64,000 nt of DNA from Rhizaria sp. SCN 62-66 (GCA_001724265.1 MEDY01000067.1:60707-124706), one strand, 5' to 3'. Positions 1-11,858 are shown, numbered from the stretch's first letter. Translations and numbers: made by a program. The notes: generated by a model not told the origin, from the sequence alone.

Positions 1-509
1 GTCAGACTGCGGCTCCCAGCTTGGATTAGGTCAGATGATATGCGTCGTCAAATTGTGATTTTGAAACATTTACAAAGTTAACATTATTTATTCGAAACGA
101 AAATCAATCTAAAATTGTTATTTTATTGTGATTATATAGCAAAACACGCACAATAAAAACAATGCCATTTTTCTCTCTGTTGCTCACGATCACTTCAAGT
201 TGACTTAAAGCGAACCGACCGCAGGAGAGGCACCCTTGACTAGGCCGGGAGCCTTGTGTCGATTGTGCTCAAACCCGACTCATATTTGTCCTCTGGACTT
301 GTGCAAGCATTTTCAGCACAAACATTGAGGGTGCATCTCTTCAAGTCGTTAATTGCACTCCCTGTGCACGGTAGCCGGGGATGGCGCCAGGTCCGCACGA
401 GTCTTGCAGACCGCGCTGCCATTGGAGACCCCCTGCTTCTCTCCATCCTAAATCAGCGGGTCGACACACTTACCTGCATTACTGGCTCTCAGCCCCATTC
501 GTCGTGGCC
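1..509. other. Upstream non-coding region of the first gene
   Basis: About the first 210 bases are AT-rich. The stretch then becomes mixed in composition towards the first gene. Open frames here have no recognisable protein features. It probably holds the promoter and 5' untranslated region of the gene on the right. I see no tRNA, repeat array or recognisable motif. Confidence 0.4.
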
Positions 510-3500
510 ATGTTATGTACGTTTCTATGGCTGGCCTGGCTCCTGCCGCCTGCATTTGCGCTGTCATCAGAGCAGGCCGCGCCACGTATCGCGCACCCGC
601 CAAATCAAGTGCACCTCGACAAGCGCTTTGGCGTCGCTGTGGAGCCCGGTCTGGAGCTCTTCACGGGCGACGTCATCGTGCTCACGGTCGAGGACGCAGC
701 CGTGTACGACTCGGAGTCCGTGTTCCGCGTGTGGGGGCTTGACCGGCTCGGTCAGATCACTTGCCAAGACCCAGCAGTCGAGGCTGCCGCGCTAGGCGCC
801 AACTACAACGGCGGCACTGGCGCCGATTGGTCCCCGTCTCTAGCCAACATGTTCGTCGTGAGCGTCATCAGCGGCCGGCTGGGCGAGCTCTCGCTGTCGC
901 CCGTCGTCGCCTTCCCCAACTCACCGAAGTACATCACTCCGCAGCCGCTCTCCCCGCGGTCCGGCGTCGTGCATGACATCGGCGGCGCGGGCTGGGAGGC
1001 CGGGGACGACGTGCTGCGCGTAGCGTCGTTCATCCCGCTGGCGGACCCGATGTACGCGTACGGCACGCACTTCAAGTACTTAGAAGACGGCACGCAGTAC
1101 GGATACACGGACGCGCCCGCGCACGACTACGGTTTTACGTCATACTCAAAAGGTTACTCGGGCTCCAGTGCCAGCTACAGCTCAAGCTCGAGCTCTTCTA
1201 GCACGTCGGAGTACGACAGCGGGCGGCTGGCAATCCGCGGGAGCTCGTTCCACGACTTCTGCCGCTGCGACCCCACAACGGGGTACGTCAAGTGTCGGCA
1301 CTTGGGTGTGGAGACAATGATGTACCCCACCCCAGAAGTCGTGGGCACGGCGTGGAGCTGGTTCAAAGTGACCAAGATCCCGCACACGGTGGTGCGGCGC
1401 ATGCTCGAGAACTACCAGGCAGCCGTGTCCAACGGACTGCCGCGGTCGTTCCTGCTCTTCTCGTCGCTGCCCTTCACGGACCGCATTGACGCGGTGCACT
1501 ATCACGGCGCGGAGGCGCAGCTCTCGGTACGCAACGCAACATGAAATAACTTGCAACTATACACATATTACTCCTGTGGTGAACTCCGTGTGCTATTCAA
1601 GTTGCTCACATCGTTGTTATCGTGTATCTTACCTTATTCGCTCAGTCGCGCCGCGCGTTCCTGGGCCAAAGTCGTGTCGTCACGCGCGGTACGCGTCTCG
1701 AGCAGCAAAGCACGCTTGTTATTGAGAACACCATCACAGACGCAACCACTTTCTCGGTCGACGTGGGTTTCGCTGAAGAAGCACAAATAATGTACGTTGA
1801 TGCTGCTACGCGCATGATAACCTACAGACGTATGACTTGTTGTCACAAAAGAAATATCAATCGCATATCAAACGCAATAGCCAAACTTTCACATTATTTT
1901 TCGATTCGCCATCTCCTATTTTTCAGAATCGACAACGTTCCTGGTGTTATCCTCCCCGACATCATCGTTCCGGTCCCGCCTGTGGTTCCAAGCGAGCAAG
2001 GTGAGCTGCCCACGCTTGTCGACACTGTCGCGGAGAAACAAGAGGCGCAATCGGTCGCATTAGAGGAGCTCAAAAGTCCTTATGCACACCCACTTGGCAC
2101 ACTTGATCATGACGATACTCACAACGCCATCAACGATGAAAATGACTCTGCTGATAAAAATGACCGCAGCAAGTTCGATGATAACGGTATTCGCCGCGCA
2201 CGCCGGCGCGGCAACAAAGACAGTGCGAATGACTATGGCAGTGACCCAAACAGCAACAGCAAAAACAGCGCTGCTCGTAGCGGCGGCGCAAAGCCCACCC
2301 CGATTGCAAGCACGTTTAAGCGCGCACCAGCCGTTTTTGCTGCGGAGCGCACGCGCCAGGCAATGGCGGTGCTGGAGCACAAGCAGGAAGAAAGACGCGA
2401 ACGTGCCCAGCGCAAACAGTAGCAACGCAGCGCGCGGGGGCGCGGACGCAGGCGCGGAGGTGGACGGGGACGTGGCGGACGACGAGGACGCAGTGGGGGT
2501 GGAAAGACAACAGAGCCCAGCAACGTAGAGAATGCTGTTTCCGATAACGCATCTCCGTTGGACATCTCTCCCACATCCCTATTACGCCTTGCCAACAAAC
2601 TTTCGACGCTATCCGACTTAGCCCCAACTACAGACAAAAACTCAAACTCCCTAGATGTTCCCGCAGATAGCGTCGTCGCGCACAACACAGGTGTTACTGG
2701 TGCAACTGACGACGATGAAACGGCACCCGTGCTGCCAAGCAGCTGGACGCGACGTGGACTGAGTCCTGCTGCTCTTGATGCACTTGCTGCAGTTGGCGTT
2801 CACGGCGACGCGATTGCGCGCACAAATGTCCGTACAATCGGCAGCGAGCATCGCCACATTGTAGTGGCAAAGGACTCAAGTGTGCGCCGTGCGCCAACTG
2901 TGGGCGCTGGACGCAGCGGCGTGCGCGGCACCCTTGGCGTAACTAAGGCATCCGCAATTGCTGCAATCAGCAAACGTGTGAGCACTTTGTCTGTTGGCAA
3001 CAGCGATGGTATCGACAGCGATGATGACGATAACAATGACGACGATGTAAGCTCTGATGACAACGATATCGACAACGTTGTATTTACTTCGCCGCTTCTC
3101 TCGAAGACGTTAATGCAACCGCAACCACGTTTTGCTCCGCTCTCGGTGACCGGCATCCCACTGACTAAGACTACAGGAAAGCCCGGCAGCAGTGACTCCA
3201 ACAAAGTGACTGTTGCGCCAGCGCCCGCGCCGCTGGTGTGGAGCGAGCGCAACGATATCGAGTTCACAGGCGGCGTTAACACTCCGGAGGCGCGTCAATA
3301 CCGCGACAGCATCTTTGCTAGTGCTAGTGAGCAGTCGCAAGCCAAGAAAGTCACCACACTGCACATCTCTGATGAGCATGACCCTGAGTCGTCCGAGGAG
3401 TTACAGGCGGACGCAGAGATGCTTGATACATTGGCTGCTATTGCTGCAGGCAGACCGCTGCCAAACACGGATGGCGCCGGCACTGGCGCCGGTGCGATGC

Positions 3501-5274
3501 TAGCACGCGCGGTGTCTGTGGCTGCAGCTGCGGCAACCACTGTGGCCGCAACCCTGAGTCAGGCAGTGACAAATGCTGTGACGAGCAATAGTTGGGGCTC
3601 AATGGTTGCTGCCGCGGTGGGTGCAATGACCGCGAATAACTCTGGCGATAAGAAGAGTCACTCGATTCCAGACGCAAACGCCGACGAGTTTAGTGACAAT
3701 GACGATGAGTATGACGGTGATGATGATCATATGGACGACAATGACAGCAGCGGCCTTGCTGCCAACGACGGTGAACTCAGTGGCAGCGGTGGCCATCGCG
3801 CGTCAACACTTGCTACACAATTGCATAGCGATACTAGCAGCGCTGAAAGCAGCACTGCGCTCTCACGACTTGGTAGCGCGCGCGGCGGGCTCGCAACTCA
3901 GCGCAGCAGCAATGCGCTAAGCTTCGGCAACAAAGACCCGTCTTCAGCCGTGTCACCCGCAATGGCGCGCGAACATGGGCGCAAGATGAAGACCATGCAG
4001 ACGCAGATTCTTCCCTTGATTGATTTGATTGGGCTTGCAGAGTCTTTTTACGTCACGTTTGGACTCACATTCCTGTATCAGACCGTCATCGGCTTTGGTG
4101 TACGTCTAATTTCCACAAAAAAGCATTGAAATCTAATCCCACGTGTTACACTCGGTTCCTATTGTTCGATTTATTGTCTGTTTATCTCTATCTATAATCA
4201 GCTGTAATTTTTCTCTTGCCTATTGTCGCGCAGGGAGAGTACTCGTTGGTCGTGCCGCCTAACACGGCCCACGTGGGCCACATCGTCCACCACCTGGGCT
4301 ACTCACACGTGCCCTTCAGCGTCGACCTGGTGCGGCAAGAGACGTACTGGCCCGCGCAGTGGATTGCGGACATGCATCTCCCCGCGGACCCGGTCAGTAC
4401 GGTCGACGCAAACAGGTTTTCGCTGCTCGCAATGCGCGGACCGAAGATACACCGGCCCACCGTCACAGCATCAGCAATAGCGGCGGCAGCAGCAGCGCGC
4501 AACGACAGTTGCGAGACTGCTCAACGTGCGGCGAGTGCACTGTTGACCTGTGCGGAACCTGTGGGTACGAAGCGCGAGAGTGCAGAAAGTGTGGATACGG
4601 AACATGTGGGACCCGTGGGTGCGGTGCACAGAGTGCGCACGGAGAGTGTGGGTGGCGGCACTATGAGTACACTTGACCGCAAAGGTACCGGCCGCGCGCC
4701 CCTTAACATCAACGCTAAGCACAACGCTGCTGTAACAGCAGCGGCAAGTGGTGATGCAACCAATGCGCAAGTGAAGCCGCAGACGCTGTTCAGCAGCGGT
4801 GACGACAATGCCGGCTCAAGTTCAAGCAAGAGCGCTGAAAAGACTAACAGCGCCGCGGACAATGCCGCATCTAGTGGCAGCAATGCGGCGACAAACGCAG
4901 CTTTATCCTTAACTGCTGGGAGTACTGATGTAAATGCTGGTGTAAGTGCTGGTGTAAGTGCTGCCGCGCTGGCGGACTTGCGTCGCGTGCTCGCGCGCGA
5001 GTCCTCCGCCACTTCAAAACGTGAGTCGAGCTTTCGCACAATGCAGACGTCCTCGACAGGGTTCCTGACCGACTTTTGCGTGAACCCGTTCCTCGAGTCA
5101 GACCCCGTGCCATTCACAGTGCGCGGCGCGTCGGTTGAGATGGACCTGTACTCACTGGTGAACCCCCTGGGTCTGGAGCACCCGGCGTACGAGCTGCACC
5201 ATTTCGCCATTAGCGGGACGTACTCGGCTACCAACACGTTCTTTGTTGAGTTCGTAATTGAGCGCACGTCATGA
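510..5274 (+). CDS. Unrecognised secreted/membrane protein with low-complexity middle (4 exons, one in-frame TAG)
   Basis: I do not recognise the family. Exons are 510-1526, 1646-1791, 1927-4099 and 4234-5274; they join in phase to 1458 residues ending in TGA. I chose the ATG at 510 because it opens a signal-peptide-like segment (MLCTFLWLAWLLPPAFA); an in-frame ATG at 381 is the alternative. The first ~340 residues look like an ordered extracellular domain with several Cys, broken by a serine run. The middle is acidic, Ser/Ala/Asp-rich and low in complexity, with an Arg-Gly-rich patch around residues 555-580. A hydrophobic segment (LIGLAESFYVTFGLTFLYQT) lies near residue 1095, and an ordered C-terminal domain follows. 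A TAG at 2420-2422 (codon 553) sits inside the long third exon; the frame stays open for about 1.7 kb beyond it. Introns are AT-rich and two of three start GTACGT. The exon model is my inference from splice signals and frame. Confidence 0.7.
2420..2422 (+). other. In-frame TAG, probably a sense codon (codon 553)
   Basis: Context RKQ-TAG-QRS. It lies inside exon 3 of the first gene with no plausible intron around it. The same frame stays open to the splice donor at 4100. Gln on both sides is weak support for glutamine. Confidence 0.85.
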
Positions 5275-5521
5275 GAGTGTGATGGGGCGACGATGGGTGC
5301 CGTGACTATAATTGAGCTTAGCAACGCTGGCGTGATTGTCAGAGTGTTTAGAAGGACTAACTATGTTATTGTACAGCAGTTATTGTTATATTTTGTGAAT
5401 GTGATGTATGTTATGACTAATACAGATTTTGATTGAATGATGTTTGTGTTGACTTGAAGTATTTCTGGCGCAACGAGATATCCGTTGAATTGCGATAAAA
5501 CCAGCATTTGTGGTGGGACCG

Positions 5522-7431
5522 ATGAGCGGGAGAGGGGTGGACTCGAGACTCTTCTTTGGTATCGAAGTAACATGAATCAGAATCCGTTGTCCTTAGTTTC
5601 ACTTGTATTTTCCGAAACAATCATAGATGAATTATTTGCTTTTCAAATTAAGTACCTAGAAAATATCATTAAGAACGCAGAATTGATCTCGAAACTCATC
5701 ACACTCTGCTTTGTAACGTCCGTAATCCCTAACCCAGCCCTTCTTCTCTCAGCCCACCGCACTGTATCAACCAAAAGATCCCGCGGGCATTGAATATATT
5801 TTCTCCATGGGTAACCTTATTGCCCCCGTGGCGACTAAGCCCGTTCTTATCAACGGAGACTGGGTCGAGGCCACGTACGTCCACACTCTTCTCATCGCTA
5901 TATTCGCGAACTAATTGCTTTTTCTCTCGGCGTATTGCTCAAAGGCACATTTTAACCCTCTCTCAATCCTTTTTGTAGCATTGAACCCGGCATGAATGAG
6001 ACGTTTTCCTTCTCCATCCCCGACCTGGCCTACTTCCTGTCCTGCGCTGACCCCGACAACGCCGACGCCGCCGCTGCTGCTGCCGACGTTACCCTGAGCA
6101 ACGCGGAGCTGAGCCTGCTGGTTCAGGTCGAGGTGCTCTCGGGCGCCATCGAAGGTCTGTATGTGGCCGAGCAGGCGACGATGCCCAGCGCGTCCCGCTG
6201 TGTGCTGCAGCAGCACCGCCTCGCCTTCTGTCCCTACCCGCACTGCGACCGCAACGGCGGACGCGCATTCAACACGTACGTCCAACACACGATGAGCATG
6301 ATCCTGATCATATCTATCACCTGAAAGTCACCTTGCGTGATAAAGCAACTCCTCTCTTACGGTGGTATCATTACTATCAGCTCCTCATCTTTGCTGCTCA
6401 ATTTCTCATCTGTTTCTTCTACAACCTGATCTGGTTCACATCAAACCCCTGTTTGTCTATCGTTATCCCGCAACAGCTCCGGCGGCGCGTGCCCGCACTG
6501 CATGCTGCCCTCGTCGACCTTTACTGCCGTCTCACCGCAGCGCGACTCGACCGCGATGACCTCGGACTGGGCCTCGCTGCCGCGCGTGCGTGCGCGCGCG
6601 CTGACCGCCGCCGAGGAAGACGGACTCGAGGTCCCCGCAGACGCGACGCTGCGCGCGCAGCCCGCCGACGCGTACGCGCAGGCCGGCGGCGCGCTCACCG
6701 TGCGCCTGTTGCTCACCCCGCACTTGTCCTAGCTCCCCAAGACCTCTGCCTCCGCCTCCACCGCGGCGTCAACGTCGACGTCAGCGTCGGAGTCCGGTGA
6801 GACCGCTCCCGGCACCGGCCTCGCTGGCACGAGCGTGACGGCGGCGGCGCTGGCCAACGCGATCGACCTGCAGCCGCGCTCGCCGGCGTGCGGCGCGGCC
6901 TCGTGCGCGCCCGCAGGCGCCGCGCCGCGCGCCTTTCACGCCGTCGTGCGCGGCTGCGCGCTGAAAAAGCGCGACGTCGTCGACAAGGCCAAGGGCAAGA
7001 CGGCAACGGGCGCGGCGGCGTGGGCGCTGCTGGGCGCCGTCCCCGCGCGCGTGCGCGTGCGCGTGGCTACGGCGCGGCTCCCGCGGCCCGCGGCGCTGCG
7101 CACTGGCGGCGTCGCGGCCCGCAAGCGCGCGCTGGCAAGCGAGGGCGGCGACGACGCCAACAGTAACAGCGCGAGCGCCGGCGACGGGGAGGAGAGGCCC
7201 GAGGACGAGCCCGCGGCCGTGGCCGCCGCCCACGCCGGCTGGGCCGCGGCCTGGGCGCAGCGGCGTGAGCGCGAGAGGACTCGCAAGCAAGCGAAGCAAC
7301 AAAAAGGCCCTGCTGCCGCTGCTGCTCCTGTTGCTGCGCCTGCGAATACCGATGCGGCTGAGACGAATGAGGTGGCTGAGACCGAGGCAGCCGCGGGCGA
7401 TGAGAGCAAGAGTGCTGAGGCGGCTGCCTAA
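5522..7431 (+). CDS. Unrecognised protein with Cys-pair motifs and Ala-rich tail (4 exons, one in-frame TAG)
   Basis: Exons are 5522-5566, 5753-5874, 5979-6275 and 6477-7431, giving 472 residues and a TAA stop. The short first exon (MSGRGVDSRLFFGIE) was chosen because it joins in phase to an exon that is clearly coding before its own first ATG (5807). Residues ~15-150 look ordered. A possible zinc-binding pair follows: FCPYPHC, then CPHC after about 15 residues. From about residue 240 the protein is Ala/Ser/Thr-rich, with a basic stretch (CALKKRDVVDKAKGK) and a charged, Lys/Arg-rich region before the end. A TAG at 6730-6732 (codon 240) is followed in the same frame by 700 bases of open sequence. 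A GC-rich intron removing it is possible in principle (the bases before CTCCCC end in TAG), but every other intron in the window is AT-rich. I assign no function. It lies 247 bases downstream of the previous gene on the same strand. Confidence 0.65.
6730..6732 (+). other. In-frame TAG, probably a sense codon (codon 240)
   Basis: Context HLS-TAG-LPK, in the last exon of the gene at 5522-7431. No stop of any kind follows in this frame until the TAA at 7429. It is the weakest of the eleven cases because TAG could also be read as the end of a splice acceptor (tcctag). Confidence 0.7.
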
Positions 7432-8068
7432 GCTTATGTTTAAACATTTGCTCCTGACGACGCCCCCTTGCGGTCGGGGTGATCGTCTTGAGATCTAGAA
7501 AGTGAAGAATCAATCATGCGATCCGTTCTGATGATTCGCGAAGTTTGTTGCTGTTCCTTTAGCAGCATTAGATGTTGCTATATATCCTCGTTTCCTTATT
7601 TGTGTCTTAATTCGTGCTTGTTTCAGTTAATTTTTAAAATAATCCTGTTGGACCTCGCCTTAATTTTCCGGAGGCGTCTCGATTGCAATCAATACATGTG
7701 TGGCTGTGTTGTATTGTTGCTTCGACACACTGGCTTATATTATTTTTAAAATGTATTGCACACAAACTGTGCGCCGTCACAGTTAGAGGATTTAAGCTAG
7801 CAATGCTATAATGCGATTAAACACTACACACACTGCAAGCGATATAACAAGTTCTAGATAACATGTCATCGTTTAGGGTAGCATCAGCTAAACAATAATG
7901 TAAGTAATTGGAGTAAATCAAATCAGTTCCTCCGGCCCCAGCGCCTGTACATAACAATCGGGGACAGTGCAACTCAGTGCAGCGGAGTTACATACAGTGG
8001 ATCAAAAAAGGGGCCTAAATATACCCCCTTTTTTCTCAAGTGTTGTTTGTCACTGTCACCTCGCCACA
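7432..8068. other. Intergenic region between convergent genes
   Basis: AT-rich DNA between two genes that face each other, so it should hold both 3' untranslated regions. Open frames here are short and carry no protein-like features. I see no RNA gene or repeat. Confidence 0.45.
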
Positions 8069-10681
8069 TCACTGGCCCCAACCCCAGCGCGCGCCTGCCG
8101 CGTCGGCCGCCGCCGCGCGCTCGCGCTGCTGCCGCGCCGCCGCCTCGGCCGCCGCCGCCGCCGCGCGCTGTCCGCCGCGGCTCGCGCCCCGGCTGCTGCC
8201 GACGTCGCCGGCCGCAGCCGCGGTCTGCGGCCGACTGCTGACATTATCACCGTTGTTGGCGGTGGTGTTGCCGCTGAGAGGATCGCCGATGCTCTTGACG
8301 ATGCGGGCCACCGCGCGCTGCAGCGACGCCGCTGCCGCGGCCTCAGCGGCCGACGGATGCGAGTGGTGCTGCTCAGGCTGCTCCTTGGCCGGGGCGGCGG
8401 CGTCGCCCTGCTGCCCTTGCTGCCTCTGCTGCTGATGCTGAGACTGCGCCTGCTGAGGCTGTGCGAGCTGCTGCGGCTGCGCGGCGCGGGCACCGGCGGG
8501 CGCAGCGGGCGACGGAGCCGCCGAGCCACGCACTAACGCTGACACTGACGCTGACGCCGACGCCGACGCAGAGGTGGAGGTGGAGGCAGAGGCGCTGAAG
8601 GCTGCGCCGCCACTGTAGCTGTCGCGCCTGCCGAGCCCGGGGCCCGGCGTCGCCCCACGCACTCTCGCACCGCCACTGCCGCTGCCGCTATTGGGGTTCG
8701 TAGCAGCAGCAGCAGCAGCGGCAGCGCTGGCATTGGCGTTGGCGCTGGCGGTCTGGCGGCGACGAATGCGCTCGCCAGCCTCGCGCTGCCTGCGCGCACG
8801 GTCAGACTCGGGGAAACCCTGCGGCAGCGCGTACGAGTTGGGCGCCGGCGCGCAGTTGGAGTCGACGACGCAGCGCTTGACGTCACTGGCGGCCGCGGTG
8901 CCCGGCAGCGGCACGGTCATGACGCCCGTCGTGCTATCATACCCGCGCGTGCGCACGTTACGCGCAGTCAACCAGCCCGAGCGGTCCAGCGGCGCGGGCG
9001 CGCGCACGGCCGCCAGCGCCGCCGCCGTCGCCGTCGCCGGGCGCGCGCTCTCGGCGCCGCTGCCGGCGCTCGTCGCCGGGCGCGCCGTGGCGTTGGGCGT
9101 GAATGGGCGCACGGGCGGGGAGGACAGCGGACGCACGGTCTCCGCGATGGTCCCGTTGAGCGGGAGGTACTTGGGCCCGGGGCCTTGCGTGCCGAGCCGC
9201 GCGGCGCGCGAGTGCTTGTACGAGATGAACGGCTGCGCCTCGACGGGAGGGAAGCGCGCCGAGAGGCCCGTGCGCGCGGTGAAGTGCAGTGACGCGGCGG
9301 CCTCCTCGCGCGCCACGCGCAGCCGCGTCTGCTGCGCGGCGTCGCCCTCTTCCTCGTCGCCCGCGCCGCCGCCGTAGCCCACGGAGCGGTAGCCGCGACC
9401 GCGCGAGGCGGCGCGCGCGGCCGCGGCCTCGGCGGCCTCGTTCTGCTGCTGGTGCGACACGCCACTCGCGCCCGCGCCGGTGCCAGAGCCAGAGCCAGCG
9501 CCAGAGCCAGCGCCAGAGGCAGCTGCGCCCGCGCCAGAGCCGGAGCCGCCGCTCTGCGCCGCGGAGCCGGAGCCCAAGGCGGCGGCGCTGGCGTTGGCGG
9601 TGGCGGCGGCCGCGTTGGCGGCGGCAGCGGCGAGCGCTGCGGAGACCGGCGGCGCGCCCGTGGCAGCCCGGCGCAGCGCGCGCTTGCGCTCTGGCGCCGA
9701 GACAAACCCGGGGCCCAGCGAGGTGCGGGGGGCGCCACCGTCGACGCGCGCCCAGTCGGAGCCGAAGTCAGCGTGGTCGTAGCTGCCGGGGCCCGTGAGC
9801 GACAGGGAGCGGATGCGGCGGTCCTCGGCGATCTTGCGCGCCAAATCGTCCTTGAAGTGAGGCTTGAACGACGGGTGCGGCGCCGTGCGGTGCTTGTCAA
9901 CCGTGGTGCTGGGCAGCGCGTACTTGGGGCCGGGCCCCGCGGCGCCGGGCGTGTGCTTGAGCTGCTCCTCGGAGATGAAGAAGCCGGTGAAGCGGCGCTC
10001 GGAGCCGAACTGGTGCTGCGGCGCGCGCGGCTCAGTCTGCGTGAAGCGCAGCGAGTAGGCGCCCGGCTCGGGCTGCACTGTGCGCGACGTCGTCAGCACG
10101 GGGCCCGGCTCCTCGGACGGCTTCAGCCACAGCCACGCTGCGCGCGTGGACGGGTCCGACACGTCGGTCGGCGCCGCAGCCAGCGTGGAGCTGCCACCGA
10201 AGCCGCCGCGGTCGCCGCCGGACGTCCCGGGGCGCGTTCCCGCGCCCGCCGCGACTGCGGAGGACGAGGACGAGCGCGCAGTGCCGCGCCGGGTGTGCGG
10301 GCGCGAAGAGGAGCGGGCGCCCGAGCGCCTGGAGCTGTTGTTCGCGTTGGCGGCGTTTGCAGCAGCGGCGGCGGCGGCGAGGCGGAGGCGGCGCGACTCG
10401 GCCAGCGAGCGCGGGGGCGCGCCGTGCCCGGCCGCGCCCGAGTCGTCAAAGCCGTCGTACATGGGCTCATTCGCGCCCGACGCGGCGGCCGCGGCCTCTT
10501 GGCGGCGCGTGGTGGCGCCCTGTGCGATGGCGCGGCGCATCGTGGTGGAGGAGAGAGGGAGGTCGCGGCCATCGAGCGTGGGGCGGCCCGTGCTGAGCGT
10601 GGACGCGATTGAGTACGCGCCGGGACCGGGGCCCGGATCCGCCACAACGTCAATGCGGCGGGAAAGGCCAAAGGTCGCCAT
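8069..10681 (-). CDS. SHIPPO (STPGR) repeat protein, likely flagellar/axonemal
   Basis: A single-exon frame of 870 residues, ATG at 10681 and TGA stop. It carries scattered Pro-Gly motifs of the SHIPPO/ODF3 type: PGPGPGAYS near residue 17, PEPGAYS near 206, GPGPKYALP, LTGPGSYDHADFGSDW, then QGPGPKYLPLNGT and a weaker APAPNSYALP. Proteins with these repeats (ODF3/CIMAP, STPG families) are generally associated with microtubules of cilia, flagella and sperm tails. Between the repeats lie long Ala/Ser/Gly-rich and Gln-rich tracts, so the protein is much longer than a classical ~250-residue ODF3. The extreme GC content produces long meaningless frames on the other strand. Its start faces NDUFB7 across a 539-base divergent intergenic region. 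The repeat class is clear from the sequence; the axonemal role is inferred from the family. Confidence 0.75.
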   Translation of the reverse strand: MATFGLSRRIDVVADPGPGPGAYSIASTLSTGRPTLDGRDLPLSSTTMRRAIAQGATTRRQEAAAAASGANEPMYDGFDDSGAAGHGAPPRSLAESRRLRLAAAAAAANAANANNSSRRSGARSSSRPHTRRGTARSSSSSAVAAGAGTRPGTSGGDRGGFGGSSTLAAAPTDVSDPSTRAAWLWLKPSEEPGPVLTTSRTVQPEPGAYSLRFTQTEPRAPQHQFGSERRFTGFFISEEQLKHTPGAAGPGPKYALPSTTVDKHRTAPHPSFKPHFKDDLARKIAEDRRIRSLSLTGPGSYDHADFGSDWARVDGGAPRTSLGPGFVSAPERKRALRRAATGAPPVSAALAAAAANAAAATANASAAALGSGSAAQSGGSGSGAGAAASGAGSGAGSGSGTGAGASGVSHQQQNEAAEAAAARAASRGRGYRSVGYGGGAGDEEEGDAAQQTRLRVAREEAAASLHFTARTGLSARFPPVEAQPFISYKHSRAARLGTQGPGPKYLPLNGTIAETVRPLSSPPVRPFTPNATARPATSAGSGAESARPATATAAALAAVRAPAPLDRSGWLTARNVRTRGYDSTTGVMTVPLPGTAAASDVKRCVVDSNCAPAPNSYALPQGFPESDRARRQREAGERIRRRQTASANANASAAAAAAAATNPNSGSGSGGARVRGATPGPGLGRRDSYSGGAAFSASASTSTSASASASASVSALVRGSAAPSPAAPAGARAAQPQQLAQPQQAQSQHQQQRQQGQQGDAAAPAKEQPEQHHSHPSAAEAAAAASLQRAVARIVKSIGDPLSGNTTANNGDNVSSRPQTAAAAGDVGSSRGASRGGQRAAAAAAEAAARQQRERAAAADAAGARWGWGQ

Positions 10682-11220
10682 GGGGGCTCGAGTGTCAAAG
10701 GCACAAACCTCAGGAAGGGTGGTGGCAAGAGAAACAGGTCGACCTGGGAAAGAACGGGAAAGAAGACTGTGTACCGAGGTATGTGTAGCGGTGTTGTAAG
10801 GAAAATAAGTTTAAATATGCATGATTCATATGGTCACATAGCTTATCATACATATTATAAAAGCACTGCACGATGATGAAAAGAAGAAGCATGATGTAAC
10901 GGAAACGAAATGGAGGCAGCAGCAAGAGCCTTGCCGCCGTGGCCCGGTTCGCAAAAAAGCCCGGGAGGCGGACAAAACCAAACCAACTCTGCGCTCTTTT
11001 CAAGGGCAAACAACACGTCTGATACTCGTTGTTTTACAACACGGATAGTGTCTATAGTGTTACCATGTAGTATTCTTTTCTTGCATTTACAGTCGCATTT
11101 ATCACGAACCCACCTTAGGCGCCATCGGCCGCGCCCAACAACCCCCACCCGCATCGCACCCAGTCTCATCATCGCCCACCTCTTTCCGCCTCAACTGCTT
11201 CTCTTTCGCTAATAGAGACA
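10682..11220. promoter_or_regulatory. Divergent intergenic region (SHIPPO gene / NDUFB7)
   Basis: It separates two outward-facing start codons, so both promoters must lie here unless there are distant 5' exons. The centre is AT-rich and the edges are pyrimidine- or GC-rich. I can identify no specific factor-binding site. Confidence 0.4.
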
Positions 11221-11858
11221 ATGTCTAGTCACGGCCACGACGACGGGCACAACGCTCACCCCCACTTCCCCCCCAAGGGTACGTCTCTCTCTTCCTGCCT
11301 CTACTGCGTCCCTTCCTAACTCGCGCTCCAACCAATGCCGATCATCTTCGCCACCCGCTCACCACTTTTGCTTTTCTCTCTTGCTCTGATGACAACACCG
11401 TTCCGCGTGTGCAGAGGTTCACACCACCACCAAGGAGCTTGACGCCATGAACGTGCCTCTGCAGTTCCGCACCCAGTGCGTCGACATCTTCATCCCTCTC
11501 TGGCGCGTACGTCAATCAATCGCCACTATTTACTACATTTTGCGTTTTCTAGCGTCGAGTTCGTTGTAATCGCTTACTCTTTAAATGGTTTTGCGTTCAG
11601 TTGTATATCTCATTAACTGCATTATATGTTTATTCTCTTTTCTGTCGTGCCCTGTATTTTTCCTATCTCCGACGACAACAAAACCCTTCCCGTTTCTCCC
11701 ATCACTGCTATCGACACCCTCACGCACAGTGCTGGAACAAGCAGCACGGCTTCGGCTGCGACCACTACAAGCATGAGTGGGAGCGCTGCAACGACCAGCT
11801 GCTTGAGGAGCTCAAGGCCAAGAAGCTCGCCGCCCTTGCCGCCAAGAAGCAGCAGTAA
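11221..11858 (+). CDS. NDUFB7: NADH:ubiquinone oxidoreductase subunit B7 (CHCH protein)
   Basis: Exons 11221-11278, 11415-11506 and 11730-11858 join in phase to 92 residues and end in TAA. The fit to NDUFB7 rests on the segment VPLQFRTQCVDIFIPLWRCW and the twin CX9C pattern: CVDIFIPLWRC, then CDHYKHEWERC. These cysteines make the two disulphides of a CHCH hairpin. NDUFB7 is a small accessory subunit of mitochondrial complex I on the intermembrane-space side. A His-rich N-terminus and a Lys/Ala-rich C-terminal helix flank the core. At 92 residues it is shorter than the ~137-residue human protein but keeps the core. Both introns start GTACGT. The second Cys of the first pair is encoded right after intron 2 (WR|CW), which supports the splice choice. 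Confidence 0.85.

Noticed and set aside
6673-6732. A GC-rich intron that would remove the TAG at 6730
   Set aside because: The bases GTACGC at 6673 and CTAG before 6733 could be read as splice sites, but the span is short and GC-rich, unlike all other introns. The ten other TAGs have no such option.
9452-10612. 386-codon plus-strand frame opposite the SHIPPO gene
   Set aside because: Shadow of the GC-rich minus-strand gene; composition is almost only Arg, Gly and Ala, with no domain.
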